Part shown: piece after piece, positions 17,102-28,197 of the stretch | How the letters are laid out: every line of letters begins with the position of its first letter | Position numbering within the stretch: position 1 is the first letter of the stretch | Source of the DNA: Betaproteobacteria bacterium | Lineage (GTDB): Bacteria > Pseudomonadota > Gammaproteobacteria > Burkholderiales > SG8-41 | DNA: 64,000 nucleotides | Direction of reading: 5' to 3' | NCBI GenBank assembly: GCA_029863175.1 | Contig: JAOTVX010000001.1 | Span: 1 to 64,000, forward strand | The notes under the pieces: model-generated | Databases searched by the model: none | Told to the model about the DNA's origin: nothing | Seen by the model: only the letters and a program-made list of their open reading frames with translations | Program-made: the position numbers and the translations under genes

Positions 17102-18500
17102 ATTTTGGGGAGCAGCGCAGGCTCATCAGGTCCTGCACGCCGGTGAGTGCTTCGGGAGAGCGTGCCCGTGCAAGCCAGGCCTCGAGATCCGTTCCGGGTT
17201 TAACGAGCGGCGAGACCACGGCACGAAACCGCGCGCTGATCTCGTCGGCCGTCATCGGACGCTTGGGTGAGCCCGGCGGCAGCCAGACCGCGTGCTCACG
17301 GCGCCGTCCGTCGGTGAACCGCACGCTCACGCGCGCGGGCACGTACTCGGTCGTGGTCGCGCGTTCGACTTCGGGGTCGCGCACGCACACCGTCCGGCGC
17401 GAGAGATCACGCACCCGGGCATCGCTGAGGCTTTGCTCAAAGTCATCCAACGTCAGCACCGGCGGCCATTCGCGCCCCGGCGCGAGCGTTAGCGCCATCG
17501 CCACGGCGAAAGGCACGCTCATCTGGGCCTGCTGCAGCTCGACCGGGTCATTGTCCGTGAGCCGCCCCTCAATCACCGCCGGGATACCCACTTCCACCGC
17601 CTCGATCTCCGCCAGCGCCACGCCCTGGCGTGAGAGCTCGCAGGCCGCTTCCACCGCGGCCTGTAGTCGCGCGCTGCCCGCGTGGGGCTTGAGCGTCAGG
17701 TCCGCGATGCGAAAGGCAGTGCCAAGTTGGTCCTCGATCACGCGCGCGTCAAAGGCGTCCGCGAGTGCCCGCGCGAACCCCTGCTCCCCTTCGATTGCGT
17801 CGCGCGGCCCCGTCAAGCCGGCGCGCGCGAGTAATGCCACTTCCACCCCGCCCGCGGCGGCCTTCCCGGCATGCAGCCGCTTCACTTCGGAGCCGGAAAG
17901 GAAAAACTGCGTGGTCCCGCCCGCATAGCTCGCCGCCATCCCGAGCGCGTCACGCGTGCCCTTCACGCCGAGACCCAGCAGCTTCGCTGCTGCTGCTGCG
18001 GCGCCGAACACGCCGCAGGTCGGCGTCGACTGGAAGCCGCGCCGGAAGTGGCTCGGCTGCACGCTCAAGCCCACGCGGATCATGGTTTCGTAGCCTGCGA
18101 CCGCGGCGGCGACGAGGCTCTGTCCGTCCGCCCGCGTCATCTCGCCAACCGCCAGCACGGCCGGCCACACCACGACGCCAGGGTGCAGCATCGCCCCGAC
18201 ATGCGTGTCGTCCCAATCGAGGCTGCCGGCAATGACCCCGTTCAAATAGGCGGCGCGAACCGGGTCGGTCCGCTCATCGGAGTACAGCACCGCGGCAAGC
18301 GGTGCGCCTCCGAGCGGCGCAAGGGCGCCGCGCAGGCGCGCGACCCACGGCGCACCAGCACCGACTGCGGCCACGCGAAAAAAATCGATCAGAAGCACCC
18401 CCATCTGGGCGTGCACCGCCGCCGGCAGATCCTGATAGCGCAAGGCCGCGGCAAACTCCGCGAGCCGTTGCGTGGCCGGGAAGACGGCGGCAGCGCACAT
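17100..18500 (-). CDS. MmgE/PrpD family protein
   Basis: A 466-aa member of the family that includes 2-methylcitrate dehydratase and iminodisuccinate epimerase. Typical segments are GVIAGSLDWDDTHVGAMLHPG (active-site region), HFRRGFQSTPTCGVFGAAAAA, GSEVKRLHAGKAAAGGVEVALLA and LKPHAGSARLQAAVEAA. No propionate genes (prpB, prpC) are nearby, so methylcitrate specificity is not assumed. The start is 6 nt downstream of the lgt stop, suggesting cotranscription. Confidence 0.9.
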   Translation of the reverse strand: MCAAAVFPATQRLAEFAAALRYQDLPAAVHAQMGVLLIDFFRVAAVGAGAPWVARLRGALAPLGGAPLAAVLYSDERTDPVRAAYLNGVIAGSLDWDDTHVGAMLHPGVVVWPAVLAVGEMTRADGQSLVAAAVAGYETMIRVGLSVQPSHFRRGFQSTPTCGVFGAAAAAAKLLGLGVKGTRDALGMAASYAGGTTQFFLSGSEVKRLHAGKAAAGGVEVALLARAGLTGPRDAIEGEQGFARALADAFDARVIEDQLGTAFRIADLTLKPHAGSARLQAAVEAACELSRQGVALAEIEAVEVGIPAVIEGRLTDNDPVELQQAQMSVPFAVAMALTLAPGREWPPVLTLDDFEQSLSDARVRDLSRRTVCVRDPEVERATTTEYVPARVSVRFTDGRRREHAVWLPPGSPKRPMTADEISARFRAVVSPLVKPGTDLEAWLARARSPEALTGVQDLMSLRCSPK

Positions 18501-18506
18501 CGCGGA

Positions 18507-19286
18507 TCAACGCGCCCGATGCGCCCACGTAAGCAGCGCGGCGCCGGCAACGATCATGGGCAGGGACAGCCACTGTCCCATTGACCAGCCGAGTGCCAGC
18601 AGCCCGAGGAAGCCGTCGGGCTCGCGGGTGAATTCGACGAGGAAGCGCAACGACCCGTAGCCCACGAGGAACAGCCCGGACACCATGCCGCGAGCGCGCG
18701 GTTTGGACGAGTACCACCATAGCAGCGTGAACAGCACGAGCCCTTCCAGCAGGAACTCGTAGAGCTGCGAGGGATGCCGCGGTATCCGATCCACGTTCGG
18801 GAAGATCATGGCCCATGGCACCGTCGCGGGCCGTCCCCACAGCTCCGCGTTGATGAAGTTGCCGAGACGGCCGGTCGCCAGCGCGAGCGGCACGAGCGGG
18901 GCAATGAAATCGGTGACGCGCAGCCAGTCCTGCCGGCGGCTCGCGGCAAACCACGCCATGGCGATGACCACGCCGAGAAAGCCGCCGTGAAACGACATCC
19001 CCCCTTCCCAGAGGTAAAGGATGCGCCACGGTTCGGCGAGGTAGCTGCCGAACTTATAGAAGAGCACGTAGCCGAGGCGGCCGCCGACGATGGTGCCGAG
19101 AATGCAGAAGAACAGCGCGTCGTCCAGGTCTTTCTCGCTCCACACGCTTCCCGGGAGAGTGCGGATGCGATAGCGCCCCGCGAACCAGCAAAGCGCGAAG
19201 CCGATGAGATACATCAGCCCGTACCAGCGCACGGCCAGCGGGCCGAGTTGGAGCGCGATGGGATCGAACTGCGGGTGGACCAGCAT
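18507..19286 (-). CDS. lgt: Prolipoprotein diacylglyceryl transferase
   Basis: Inner-membrane enzyme that attaches diacylglycerol from phosphatidylglycerol to the lipobox Cys of prolipoproteins. The start [24 protein letters not shown] at 19286 gives the usual 259 aa; the longer upstream frame is rejected. The Lgt signature [15 protein letters not shown] (about 135-149), HPSQLYE and about seven transmembrane segments are present. The gene is divergent from ilvD, with about 70 nt between the starts. Confidence 0.96.
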   Translation of the reverse strand: MLVHPQFDPIALQLGPLAVRWYGLMYLIGFALCWFAGRYRIRTLPGSVWSEKDLDDALFFCILGTIVGGRLGYVLFYKFGSYLAEPWRILYLWEGGMSFHGGFLGVVIAMAWFAASRRQDWLRVTDFIAPLVPLALATGRLGNFINAELWGRPATVPWAMIFPNVDRIPRHPSQLYEFLLEGLVLFTLLWWYSSKPRARGMVSGLFLVGYGSLRFLVEFTREPDGFLGLLALGWSMGQWLSLPMIVAGAALLTWAHRAR

Positions 19287-19357
19287 TCGGAGGGGCCGTG
19301 ACGGATGCGCTAAAATAGGCGCCCTCATTATACGTGTCCTTGCACCGGAGTCGTCCC

Positions 19358-21031
19358 ATGCCAGCCAATCGACGCAGTTCACTCATTACGCAAGGCATTG
19401 CGCGCGCGCCCAACCGGTCGATGTTGCGCGCGGTTGGTTTCGGAGACACGGACTTTGAAAAGCCGATCGTCGGGGTGGCGAACGGGTACTCGAACATGAA
19501 CCCCTGCAACGCGGGAATCCAGCCGCTGGTGGACCGGGCCATGGCCGCCCTGAAAGAAGCGGGCGCCATGCCGCAGGTATTCGGCGTGCCGACCGTGACC
19601 GACGGCATCGGAATGGGCACGGAAGCCATGAAATACTCGCTCGTCTCGCGCGAAGTCATCGCCGACTGCATCGAGACCGCGGTCAACGGGCAGGCGATGG
19701 ACGGCGTGCTGGTCTGCGGCGGCTGCGACAAGAACATGCCAGCCGGCATGATCGCGATGCTGCGCATGAATGTGCCCGGCATCTACGTCTACGCCGGCAC
19801 GATCAAGCCCGGCAAGTGGAAAGGCCAGGACCTCACCGTCGTCAGTGCGTTCGAGGCCGTGGGCGCGTATACCGCCGGCAAGATGAGCGAGGAGGATTTC
19901 ATCGGGATCGAGAAGAACGCGTGCCCGACCGTTGGCGCCTGCGGCGGGATGTTTACGGCCAACACCATGTCCTCCTCCTTCGAGGCACTCGGCATGAGCT
20001 TGCTCGGCTCCTCGCAGCTCGCTTCGCCGGATCCCGAGAAAGCCGATTCCGCGGCCGCGTCAGCGCGCGTGCTGGTCGAGGCGGTCCGGAAGAACCTCAA
20101 GCCGCGCGATATCGTCACGCGGAAATCCATCGAAAACGCGGCTGCGCTGGTCATGGCGACTGGCGGTTCGACCAACGCTGTGCTGCACTATCTCGCGATC
20201 GCGCATGCCGCCGACGTCAAGTGGACGATCGACGATTTCGAGCGCGTGCGCAGGAAAGTGCCCGTGCTGTGCGATCTCAAGCCCTCGGGCCGCTACGTGG
20301 CAGTGGACTTCCACCGCGCGGGCGGCGTGCCGCAGGTCTTGAAGATGCTGCTCAATCACGGGTTGCTGCACGGTGATTGCATGACGATCACGGGGCGCAC
20401 GCTCGCCGACGAGCTGCACGAGATCCCGGACAAGCCGCGCGCGGATCAGGACGTCATTCGCCCGTGGAGCAATCCGCTGTATCCCCACGGCCATCTCGCG
20501 ATCCTCAAGGGCAACCTCGCGCCCGAGGGCTGTGTCGCAAAGATCCTCGGACTCAAGTCGCCCAAGATCACGGGCCCGGCGCGCGTCTTCAAATCCGAGC
20601 CGGAATGCATGAAGGCAATCATGGCGAAGAGAATCAAGGCGGGCGACGTGATCGTGATCCGCTATGAAGGCCCCAAGGGCGGCCCCGGCATGCAGGAGAT
20701 GCTCGCGCCGACCGGGGCGCTGATCGGACAAGGGCTGGGCGAATCCGTGGGGTTGATCACGGATGGCCGGTTCTCGGGTGGCACCTGGGGAATCGTGGTC
20801 GGACACGTCGCGCCGGAAGCGTTTGTCGGCGGCCCGATCGCGCTGGTCAAGAACGGCGACTCGGTCACGATCGATGCGCACAAACGGCTGATCCAGCTCA
20901 ATGTGCCGGCGAAGGAGCTCGCCGCACGTCGCAAGAAGTGGAAGCAGCCCAGGCCGCGCTATACGCGCGGCGCGCTTGCCAAGTACATCCGACTCGTTTC
21001 GACGGCAAGCAAAGGCGCGGTCACCGATTGA
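19358..21031 (+). CDS. ilvD: Dihydroxy-acid dehydratase
   Basis: Fe-S dehydratase of valine, leucine and isoleucine synthesis. The ATG at 19358, after CGGAG, gives [21 protein letters not shown], the family start, and 557 aa. Cluster-binding cysteines are visible in [13 protein letters not shown] and in [18 protein letters not shown]. The C-terminal block [24 protein letters not shown] is intact. Confidence 0.97.
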   Translation: MPANRRSSLITQGIARAPNRSMLRAVGFGDTDFEKPIVGVANGYSNMNPCNAGIQPLVDRAMAALKEAGAMPQVFGVPTVTDGIGMGTEAMKYSLVSREVIADCIETAVNGQAMDGVLVCGGCDKNMPAGMIAMLRMNVPGIYVYAGTIKPGKWKGQDLTVVSAFEAVGAYTAGKMSEEDFIGIEKNACPTVGACGGMFTANTMSSSFEALGMSLLGSSQLASPDPEKADSAAASARVLVEAVRKNLKPRDIVTRKSIENAAALVMATGGSTNAVLHYLAIAHAADVKWTIDDFERVRRKVPVLCDLKPSGRYVAVDFHRAGGVPQVLKMLLNHGLLHGDCMTITGRTLADELHEIPDKPRADQDVIRPWSNPLYPHGHLAILKGNLAPEGCVAKILGLKSPKITGPARVFKSEPECMKAIMAKRIKAGDVIVIRYEGPKGGPGMQEMLAPTGALIGQGLGESVGLITDGRFSGGTWGIVVGHVAPEAFVGGPIALVKNGDSVTIDAHKRLIQLNVPAKELAARRKKWKQPRPRYTRGALAKYIRLVSTASKGAVTD

Positions 21032-21101
21032 TCCCGCGCCGCCTGCCGAACGCTCCGGTCGCGCGTGTGCCAAAATGCGTTGCGAATAGGTCGTCGCGGC
21101 C

Positions 21102-23141
21102 ATGCCCAACCGTCTAGCCAGCCAGACTTCACCCTACCTGCAGCAGCACGCCGATAATCCCGTGGACTGGCATCCCTGGGACCCGGAGGCGCTTGCGCTC
21201 GCCCGGCGCGAGAACAAACCGATCCTGCTCTCGGTCGGCTACTCTGCGTGCCACTGGTGCCACGTGATGGCCCACGAGTCGTTCGAGGATCCCGAGGTGG
21301 CAGCGCAGATGAACCGTCACTTCGTCAACATCAAGGTGGACCGCGAAGAGCGTCCGGACCTCGATCAGATCTACCAGACCGCCCACGCAATGCTCACGCA
21401 GCGCAACGGCGGCTGGCCGCTCACCATGTTTCTCATGCCGGATGGCACGCCCTTCTTTGGCGGCACCTATTTCCCGAAGCAGGCGCGCTACGGCATGCCG
21501 GGATTTCTCGATCTACTACCCCGAGTCGCGGGGGTCTACCACGAGAAGCGTGATGAGATCGGCCGGCAGAATACCGCGCTGCTCGAAGCCCTGGCCCGTA
21601 CCGTGCCGGCGCCATCATCCGGGCGCGAGCTCAAGCGCGCGCCCATTGACGCCGCGGTGCGCGAGCTCGCGCAAATGTTCGACGACGTGGATGGCGGCAT
21701 CGGGCAGGCGCCAAAATTTCCCCATCCGTTCGAGCTCGCATTCTGCCTGCGGCGCCACGCACTCGAGGGCGGCGAGATTGCGCTCGCCGTTGCGCGCCTG
21801 ACCCTCACCAAGATGGCCGAGGGCGGAATCTACGACCAGCTGGGCGGCGGTTTCTGCCGCTACAGCGTCGACGAGCACTGGAGCATCCCGCATTTTGAGA
21901 AGATGCTCTACGACAATGCCGCGCTCGTCATGCTCTACAGCGACGCCTGGCTCGTCACGGGACAGCCGCTCTTTCGCCAGGTCGTCGCCGAAACCGCACA
22001 GTGGGTCGCGCGCGAGATGCAGTCACCCGAAGGCGGTTACTACTCCTCGCTCGACGCCGACTCGGAGCATGAGGAAGGTAAGTTCTACGTCTGGACGCCG
22101 GACGAGGTGCGCGCGCTGCTGTCGCCCGAAGAGTACGCGGTGATCGAGCTCCACTACGGACTCGACGGGCCGCCGAATTTCGAAGGTCATTTCTGGCACC
22201 TGCGCGTGATGAAGTCGCTCGGTGCCGTAGCGCACCAGCTCGGTCTATCGGCTGAGGAGTGCGCGGCGCGCCTGGCGGCGGGGCGCGTCAAGCTGTTGGC
22301 GGTCCGTAACCAGCGCGTGCGCCCGGGCCGCGACGAGAAGGTGCTCACCAGCTGGAACGCGCTCATGGTGCGGGGCATGGCGCACGCAGCGCGCGTCTTC
22401 GGCGAGCCGTCGTGGCTTGCGTCGGCGCGAGGGGCGCTCGAATTCATCCGCCGCACCCTGTGGCGCGACGGAAGGCTCATGGCCACCTACAAAAACGGGC
22501 GCGCGCATCTCAACGCCTATCTCGACGACTACGCGTTTTTGCTCGACGCCCTGCTCGAGCTCATGCAGGGGGAATTCCGCGCCGAAGACCTGGCGCTGGC
22601 GTGTGAGCTTGCGGAGGTCCTTCTCGCGCAATTCGAGGACCGGAGGGCGGGAGGCTTCTATTTCGTCTCCGATGACCACGAGACGTTGATCCACCGACCC
22701 AAGCAAGGACACGACGGCGCCACGCCATCGGGAAACGGGATAGCCGCGTACGCCTTGCAGCGGCTCGGGCATCTCACCGGCGAAGCGCGCTATCTCGATG
22801 CGGCACGCCGCACCCTTGAGCTGTTCCATCCCGTGCTCGAGCGCCAGCCAAGCGCCTGCGTGAGCCTCGCCACGGCACTCGAGGAGCACCTCGCTCCGCC
22901 GCAGATCGTGATCCTGCGGGGCACACCCGAGCCGATGGCAGAATGGCAGCGCGCCCTGGGCCGAACGTGCCGGCCGGCCAGTCTGATCCTGGGCATACGC
23001 TCTGACGCGGGCTCGCTTCCGGCCGCACTCGACAAGCCCGCGCCAGCAACTGCGGTTAGCGCGTGGGTATGCCGCGGCGTCAGCTGCTTGCCGCCGATCG
23101 GCGATCGCGATGAGCTAAAGCGCGTGTTATCCGAAGGGTGA
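21102..23141 (+). CDS. Thioredoxin-fold DUF255 (YyaL/SSP411-like) protein
   Basis: A 679-aa protein with an N-terminal thioredoxin-like domain (motif [16 protein letters not shown], about 48-63; Cys-His-Trp-Cys) followed by an (alpha/alpha)6-barrel half resembling N-acylglucosamine 2-epimerases ([43 protein letters not shown]). The family is widespread, and the biochemical role is not established. No signal peptide, so probably cytosolic. It stands alone behind ilvD. Confidence 0.88.
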   Translation: MPNRLASQTSPYLQQHADNPVDWHPWDPEALALARRENKPILLSVGYSACHWCHVMAHESFEDPEVAAQMNRHFVNIKVDREERPDLDQIYQTAHAMLTQRNGGWPLTMFLMPDGTPFFGGTYFPKQARYGMPGFLDLLPRVAGVYHEKRDEIGRQNTALLEALARTVPAPSSGRELKRAPIDAAVRELAQMFDDVDGGIGQAPKFPHPFELAFCLRRHALEGGEIALAVARLTLTKMAEGGIYDQLGGGFCRYSVDEHWSIPHFEKMLYDNAALVMLYSDAWLVTGQPLFRQVVAETAQWVAREMQSPEGGYYSSLDADSEHEEGKFYVWTPDEVRALLSPEEYAVIELHYGLDGPPNFEGHFWHLRVMKSLGAVAHQLGLSAEECAARLAAGRVKLLAVRNQRVRPGRDEKVLTSWNALMVRGMAHAARVFGEPSWLASARGALEFIRRTLWRDGRLMATYKNGRAHLNAYLDDYAFLLDALLELMQGEFRAEDLALACELAEVLLAQFEDRRAGGFYFVSDDHETLIHRPKQGHDGATPSGNGIAAYALQRLGHLTGEARYLDAARRTLELFHPVLERQPSACVSLATALEEHLAPPQIVILRGTPEPMAEWQRALGRTCRPASLILGIRSDAGSLPAALDKPAPATAVSAWVCRGVSCLPPIGDRDELKRVLSEG

Positions 23142-23190
23142 TCTTTCACGCGCTTTTTTCGCGTCAGCGCGTCGCGCCGGAGGGGCGAAA

Positions 23191-23219
23191 TTGACAACCC
23201 CTCAAGGCTTGCGGATAAT
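23191..23219 (+). promoter_or_regulatory. Strong sigma-70 promoter of the kinase operon
   Basis: TTGACA (23191-23196, perfect -35), a 17-nt spacer and GATAAT (23214-23219, five of six). This is the best promoter match in the window and points at the micro-ORF and kinase genes that follow. The start of transcription is expected near 23226. Confidence 0.8.
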
Positions 23220-23265
23220 GTTTTTTTTCGCAGCAACAATAACTTACCGTTGGAAGGTCGCCGTC

Positions 23266-23370
23266 ATGAACCGACGTGCCACGGGCACTGGCCTGGCACT
23301 CGCCCTCGCAGCGCTGCTCGCGAAACAGAACCCCAAGCTTGCGATCGAGCGGGCCACCGCGGGTAAATGA
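23266..23370 (+). CDS. Leader micro-ORF, 34 aa
   Basis: ATG at 23266 is preceded by GGAAGG at proper spacing and lies about 40 nt after the expected transcription start. The peptide is MNRRATGTGLALALAALLAK followed by QNPKLAIERATAGK: a basic start and hydrophobic run like a signal peptide, then a short hydrophilic tail. No homology recognised. It may be a leader peptide that couples translation to the following ORFs, or the truncated remnant of an exported protein. Confidence 0.4.
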   Translation: MNRRATGTGLALALAALLAKQNPKLAIERATAGK

Positions 23371-23456
23371 TGGAAAGCGCTACGATCGCGCTCATCGACC
23401 GCGCGCAGGGACCGCTTAACCGGCCTGCGGTGCGGCAGGCCTGTCCGGGCGAATGA
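23370..23456 (+). CDS. Second micro-ORF overlapping the kinase start, 28 aa
   Basis: Begins with the A of the previous TGA (TGATG junction) and ends in an ATGA overlap with the histidine kinase start at 23453. The sequence MESATIALIDRAQGPLNRPA and then VRQACPGE is not recognised and has no clear Shine-Dalgarno. The chained overlaps suggest translational coupling, but chance is possible. Confidence 0.25.
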   Translation: MESATIALIDRAQGPLNRPAVRQACPGE

Positions 23457-25318
23457 GCGCGCCCGGCCTTACCACGATCACGACCGCGCTCAGGCGCTTG
23501 ACCGCCGCCAAGCCGGTGCACGGATCATTGGTAGCCGCGATTGCCGTGGTACTGGCCGCCACACTTGGCTTTCTCTATTACAAGACCCTGGCTACGGGGT
23601 TGAAACCGCACAACGAGGTGTTGACGCTACTGCACGAGCTGAAGAGAATCGATGCGCGATGGGATGTCGAAGTGTTCCGCGCGCGCAGCGAGTTGCGTGC
23701 GGTCACCGTCCCCAGCGCCAACTACCGCACCGCGGTAGCACGCATCCAGCAGGAGCTCGCCGCGGCGGGACGCGAGATCGACAGTCCGGTGCTGCGAGAT
23801 GGCCTTCCCAGGCTCGGCGATGCGCTCGTCCAGAAAGCCGATCTCATAGAGAGATTCAAAAAAGCCAACGCCGCGACCAAACAGGCGCTCGACCAAGTAC
23901 TCCGTGCGGAAAAGGAATTCCCGGGGCTGGTGCGCGGCGCCTGGCAGGATTTCCGCGATCGCGAGCGTCTGGTCGCGGCCGAAAGTGCGGTAGTGCAGGT
24001 GCTGGCGCAGACGCAGCGCTACTACCTGTCGCCGGCCGCCGCACAGCGCAAGAACCTCGACGCGCTGATTGCCGACCTGCAGGCTTCGGCAACCCGGCTT
24101 CCGCCCGCCCTGAGCGAGAGCCTTGCCCGGCTCGAGGGCCATGTGCAGCAACTGCTCGGCGCAAAGCCGATCGAGCAGGAGCTTTTCGCCAAACTCACCT
24201 TCCTGCCAGCGGGACCGCGCATCGACAGCCTCACCGGTGCGTTCTCGCGCGAGCTCGCGGCGCGTCTCGACACGCGCGAGCTCTATCGCGTCTTCCTCGT
24301 CGCATTTGCGGGGGCGCTGCTGATCCTGATTGGCTACCTGGTCGCCCGCCTGACGGTGAGCTACCGGCTGCTCAATGCTGCGAATGTGGCGTTGCAAGCA
24401 GCCAACGAAGGGCTGGAACGCCGCGTTGCCGGACGCACGCAGGAGCTCTCTGATGCCCTCCAGCAATTGAAGGACTCGGAAATGCAGCTCATTCAGACCG
24501 AGAAGATGTCCTCTCTCGGCCAGATGGTGGCGGGTGTCGCGCATGAGATCAACACCCCGCTCGCGTACGTGAAAAACAGCGTTGGCACCGTGCAGACCAA
24601 GTTGCCCGAGCTCACGCAGCTCGTTTATGAAACGGCCAAGCTGCTCGCGCTCCTGCGGGCGGGCGCCAAGGAGCCCGATGAGCTCTCCCAGCAGTTTGCG
24701 CTGACCCAGAATATGATCATGCAGTTCCGCGAGCACCGCGTGCTCGACGAGCTGCACGCGCTTGCGAAGGACGGCCTGCACGGCATCGAGCAGATTACGG
24801 ACATTATCACCAATCTCAGAAACTTCGCCCGCCTCGACCGCAGCCGCATTGCGACCGTCAATCTCAACGACGGTCTCAACAGTACACTGCTGCTCGCGAA
24901 GCACGCGTTGAAGGACCACACGATAAACAAGAATTTTACTGAGATTCCGGTTGTGACGTGCTCTCCTTCGCAGATCAACCAGGTGTTTCTCAACCTCATC
25001 AACAACGCCGCTCAGTCGATCGAGCCAGGTCCCGGCGTCATCACGCTTACCACCCGTCGCGAAGGGCCCGATCACGTTGCTGTGGAAGTCGAGGACAACG
25101 GCAAAGGAATCCCGCCCGAGGTGTTGCCCAAGATCTTCGATCCGTTTTTCACGACCAAGGAAGTGGGCAAAGGCACGGGGCTTGGGCTTTCCATCGCCTA
25201 CAAGATCGTCCAGCAGCATGGCGGCACGATCCGCGTGGACTCGAACGTTGGAGTTGGCACCAAGTTCACGGTGGTGTTACCGTTGACGCCGCCGGCGCCC
25301 GTCGAACTCGCCGCGTGA
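23453..25318 (+). CDS. Membrane sensor histidine kinase with helical periplasmic domain
   Basis: A 621-aa sensor: transmembrane segment about 25-43, an all-helical periplasmic region about 45-275 that fits a DAHL-type sensor domain, a second membrane segment about 280-299, a coiled-coil linker, then HisKA with [20 protein letters not shown] (phosphoacceptor His364) and HATPase_c with [10 protein letters not shown] (N box), VEDNGKGIP (G1) and [13 protein letters not shown] (G2). No receiver is attached. The next gene, 28 nt away, supplies two receiver domains fused to a Ser/Thr kinase and is the obvious partner. Ligand unknown. Confidence 0.92.
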   Translation: MSAPGLTTITTALRRLTAAKPVHGSLVAAIAVVLAATLGFLYYKTLATGLKPHNEVLTLLHELKRIDARWDVEVFRARSELRAVTVPSANYRTAVARIQQELAAAGREIDSPVLRDGLPRLGDALVQKADLIERFKKANAATKQALDQVLRAEKEFPGLVRGAWQDFRDRERLVAAESAVVQVLAQTQRYYLSPAAAQRKNLDALIADLQASATRLPPALSESLARLEGHVQQLLGAKPIEQELFAKLTFLPAGPRIDSLTGAFSRELAARLDTRELYRVFLVAFAGALLILIGYLVARLTVSYRLLNAANVALQAANEGLERRVAGRTQELSDALQQLKDSEMQLIQTEKMSSLGQMVAGVAHEINTPLAYVKNSVGTVQTKLPELTQLVYETAKLLALLRAGAKEPDELSQQFALTQNMIMQFREHRVLDELHALAKDGLHGIEQITDIITNLRNFARLDRSRIATVNLNDGLNSTLLLAKHALKDHTINKNFTEIPVVTCSPSQINQVFLNLINNAAQSIEPGPGVITLTTRREGPDHVAVEVEDNGKGIPPEVLPKIFDPFFTTKEVGKGTGLGLSIAYKIVQQHGGTIRVDSNVGVGTKFTVVLPLTPPAPVELAA

Positions 25319-25346
25319 GCGACGGCAAGCGCCCGGGTATACAAGA

Positions 25347-27266
25347 ATGAACATTCCAATCACGATCGGCAAGTACCAGGTACAGGGCGTGCTCGGCCAG
25401 GGAGGCATGGGCACGGTCTACAAGGCGTTCGACCCGGCGATCCAGCGCACGGTCGCCATCAAGACCGTATTGAAGTCGGCTCTGGATCCGGCCGACCTGC
25501 AGTACGCCATCACCCGCTTCCGGCACGAGGCGCAGGCCGTTGGCCGACTCAACCATTCGCGCATTGCTGCCATCTACGACTACGGCGAAGAACCCGACAC
25601 CGCCTATATCGTGATGGAGATCGTGGGCGGAAAGTCCCTGTTCCAGCACATGCAGAGCAGCGTGCGTTTCGATCTTCGGGAAATTGGGGAGATCGTCCGT
25701 CAGCTCCTGGACGGGCTCGGTTATGCGCACGCCCAGGGCGTTATCCACCGGGACCTTAAGCCCTCCAACGTTCTCGTCAACGAGGAAGGCAGGATCAAAA
25801 TCACCGATTTCGGTATCGCGCGGCTCGATACTTCCAAACTCACCAACGTGGGCGAAGTGATGGGCTCGCCCGGTTACATGTCGCCCGAGCAGTTTCTAGG
25901 TACGGAGGTCGACGCGCGCAGCGATCTCTACTCGGTCGGGATAATGGCCTATGAGCTGCTCACGGGAAAACGGCCCTTCACGGGAAGCGACGCCGAGGTA
26001 ATGCGGCAAGTGCTGAACGATCGGCCCGCCAATCCCTCAGAGCACAACCCGAGAATTTCGGCGCAGCTCGACGCGGCGGTGCAGAAAGTGCTGGCCAAGA
26101 AGCGCGACGACCGCTTTCAGAGCGCAAAGGAATTCGAAGAGGCATTGATCAAGGGTATCGAGGCAAGCATCCGACACGACGCCCCGCAAGGTGCACCAGT
26201 CAACATATCGGAGGGGACGACCCGAAGAATGGATCAGGCGCTGCTGAAGGCCGCGCGCGCGCTGGCTGGCACACCGCCCTTGACCACCACTGATGCCCCT
26301 CCCCGCGCGGCACTACCCACTGCCGTCCCGGCTGCTGCCCCGACGGCCGAAACCAAAAAAGCGCGCATCCTGTTCGTGGATGACGAGGAGCGCATATTGA
26401 ATGCATTGCGCTCGATCTTCCGGCGCGACTACCACGTATTCACCGCTGTCAACGGCCCGGAGGCCCTGGAGTTCGTGACCAAGTTCAAGCCCCAGGTCGT
26501 GGTGAGCGACCAGCGCATGCGCGAGATGACCGGCATCGAGCTCCTGCGCCGGGTGCGGGAAATCTCCCCCAACACGGTTCGCATGCTGCTCACCGGATAC
26601 TCCGATCTCGCCGCCATCGTGGGCTCCATCAACGATGGCGAGGTATTCCGTTACATCAGCAAGCCGTGGGACAACGAAGATATCCAGAGAATCGTGGCCG
26701 AGGCGGTGGCGGTCGCACTCGAGCTCGGCGACGTACGCGCTGCTCCGGGCATCGTCCCGGATCCCATGAAGGCCGGTATTCTGGTGATCGACAATGAGCG
26801 GGAAGCACATCGCGCCACTGACGAGCTGTTCGGCAAGTTCTGCTCCGTCGTCTGGGCGCGCAGCCTCGATGACGCCTTCAATGTGCTGCAGCGGCAGGAA
26901 ACCGCCCTCATCCTTGCCGATGTCGAGAAAGGTGACGACGAGATCACCACCGCGCTGAAGCTGTTAAAGCAGGTGCACCCGGAGATTCTGACGATCGCCC
27001 TGGTCAAGGCGTCGGACTCCGAGCTAGTGATCGAGCTCATCAACGAGGCGCAGGTGTTCCGTCTGCTCAACCGGCCCCTCGACCTCACGCTCCTCAAGCA
27101 ACATGTACAGTCGGCCTTAACGCGCTACCAGGCCTACAAGCAGACGCCACAGCTGCTTCATCAGCACCGCGTGGCACCGGTACGCTTCGCGGACGAATCG
27201 ACCACGCGGCGCATGCTCGAGCGCATGCGCTCGCTCAAGAACTGGCTCGGTCCGGACGCAAAGTAG
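25347..27266 (+). CDS. Soluble Ser/Thr protein kinase fused to two receiver domains
   Basis: A 639-aa protein. Residues 6-275 form a Hanks-type kinase: GQGGMG loop (18-22), Lys39 in [12 protein letters not shown] (134-141), DFG (154-156) and SPE in place of APE. A linker rich in Ala, Pro and Thr (280-337) leads to receiver 1 (338-455), with D345/D346, phospho-acceptor D388, T416 and K439. Receiver 2 (477-592) has D482 and D525, but Arg (LNRP, 576) replaces the conserved Lys. There is no membrane segment or DNA-binding domain. Likely target of the adjacent histidine kinase, joining His-Asp and Ser/Thr phosphorylation in one protein. Confidence 0.93.
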   Translation: MNIPITIGKYQVQGVLGQGGMGTVYKAFDPAIQRTVAIKTVLKSALDPADLQYAITRFRHEAQAVGRLNHSRIAAIYDYGEEPDTAYIVMEIVGGKSLFQHMQSSVRFDLREIGEIVRQLLDGLGYAHAQGVIHRDLKPSNVLVNEEGRIKITDFGIARLDTSKLTNVGEVMGSPGYMSPEQFLGTEVDARSDLYSVGIMAYELLTGKRPFTGSDAEVMRQVLNDRPANPSEHNPRISAQLDAAVQKVLAKKRDDRFQSAKEFEEALIKGIEASIRHDAPQGAPVNISEGTTRRMDQALLKAARALAGTPPLTTTDAPPRAALPTAVPAAAPTAETKKARILFVDDEERILNALRSIFRRDYHVFTAVNGPEALEFVTKFKPQVVVSDQRMREMTGIELLRRVREISPNTVRMLLTGYSDLAAIVGSINDGEVFRYISKPWDNEDIQRIVAEAVAVALELGDVRAAPGIVPDPMKAGILVIDNEREAHRATDELFGKFCSVVWARSLDDAFNVLQRQETALILADVEKGDDEITTALKLLKQVHPEILTIALVKASDSELVIELINEAQVFRLLNRPLDLTLLKQHVQSALTRYQAYKQTPQLLHQHRVAPVRFADESTTRRMLERMRSLKNWLGPDAK

Positions 27267-27284
27267 AAGCCGCCCAGCGGCGCG

Positions 27285-28181
27285 TTACGCCCAGTCCCGG
27301 GCCACCAGGAACTCCCGGTAGAGCGCGTCTTCCGGACTGCCCGGCTCTGGCCGCCAGTCGTAGCGCCAGATGACACGCGGCGGCAGCGACATCAGGATCG
27401 ATTCCGCGCGCCCGCCCGACTGCAGGCCGAAGAGCGTCCCGCGGTCATATACCAGATTGAACTCGACGTATCGGCCACGGCGATACAGCTGGAACTCACG
27501 CTCGCGCTCACCGTACGGAAGATCCTTGCGGCGCTCCGCGATGGGCAGGTAGGCCGGCACGAAGTGCTCCGCCACGCTCCGGGTCAGGGCGAAGCACGTC
27601 TCGAAATCGGGCTGGCTCAGGTCGTCGAAGAAGACGCCCCCTACCCCTCTGGGCTCGCCCCGGTGCTTCAGAAAGAAATACTCGTCGCACCATTGCTTAA
27701 AACGCGGATGGTAGCCGGCGCCAAACGGCGTGAGCGCATCGCGGCAGCAGCGGTGAAAGTGGCGCGCATCCTCGGCGAACCCGTAGTAGGGCGTGAGATC
27801 CATCCCGCCGCCAAACCACCACACAGCCTGATCACCGGGCTTCTCCGCCACGAAGAAGCGCGCGTTCATGTGCGCCGTGGGCACATACGGATTATGTGGG
27901 TGCAGGACCAGAGAGATACCCATCGCCTCGAATGACCGGCCGGCGAGTTCGGGCCGGTTAGCCGTGGCCGAGGGCGGAAGGCCCTTGCCGTGCACGTGCG
28001 AGAAGTTGACGCCCCCGCGCTCGAACACGCCGCCCCGCTCGAGCAGCCGCGTGATGCCGCCGCCACCTTCGGATCGAACCCACTCCTCGTGCAGGAACGG
28101 CTTACCGTCGAGCGCGGCAAGCCGTGTGACGATCGTTTCCTGCAATTTCAGAAAGAACTGCCTGACGGATGCCGAGTCCAC
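27285..28181 (-). CDS. hemF: Oxygen-dependent coproporphyrinogen III oxidase
   Basis: Converts coproporphyrinogen III to protoporphyrinogen IX with O2. The GTG at 28181 gives (M)[16 protein letters not shown], aligning with the E. coli start and giving 298 aa; more upstream GTG codons would overlap the preceding gene. Family motifs are [47 protein letters not shown] and the C-terminal [17 protein letters not shown]. It converges on the kinase operon, with 18 nt between the stop codons. Confidence 0.95.
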   Translation of the reverse strand: MDSASVRQFFLKLQETIVTRLAALDGKPFLHEEWVRSEGGGGITRLLERGGVFERGGVNFSHVHGKGLPPSATANRPELAGRSFEAMGISLVLHPHNPYVPTAHMNARFFVAEKPGDQAVWWFGGGMDLTPYYGFAEDARHFHRCCRDALTPFGAGYHPRFKQWCDEYFFLKHRGEPRGVGGVFFDDLSQPDFETCFALTRSVAEHFVPAYLPIAERRKDLPYGEREREFQLYRRGRYVEFNLVYDRGTLFGLQSGGRAESILMSLPPRVIWRYDWRPEPGSPEDALYREFLVARDWA

Positions 28182-28197
28182 AAGCAACGCCGCGCGG

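Noticed and set aside
23627..25219. 530-codon open frame antisense to the histidine kinase
   Set aside because: It mirrors the codon pattern of the kinase gene, has no ribosome binding site and no domain; the plus-strand gene is unambiguous.
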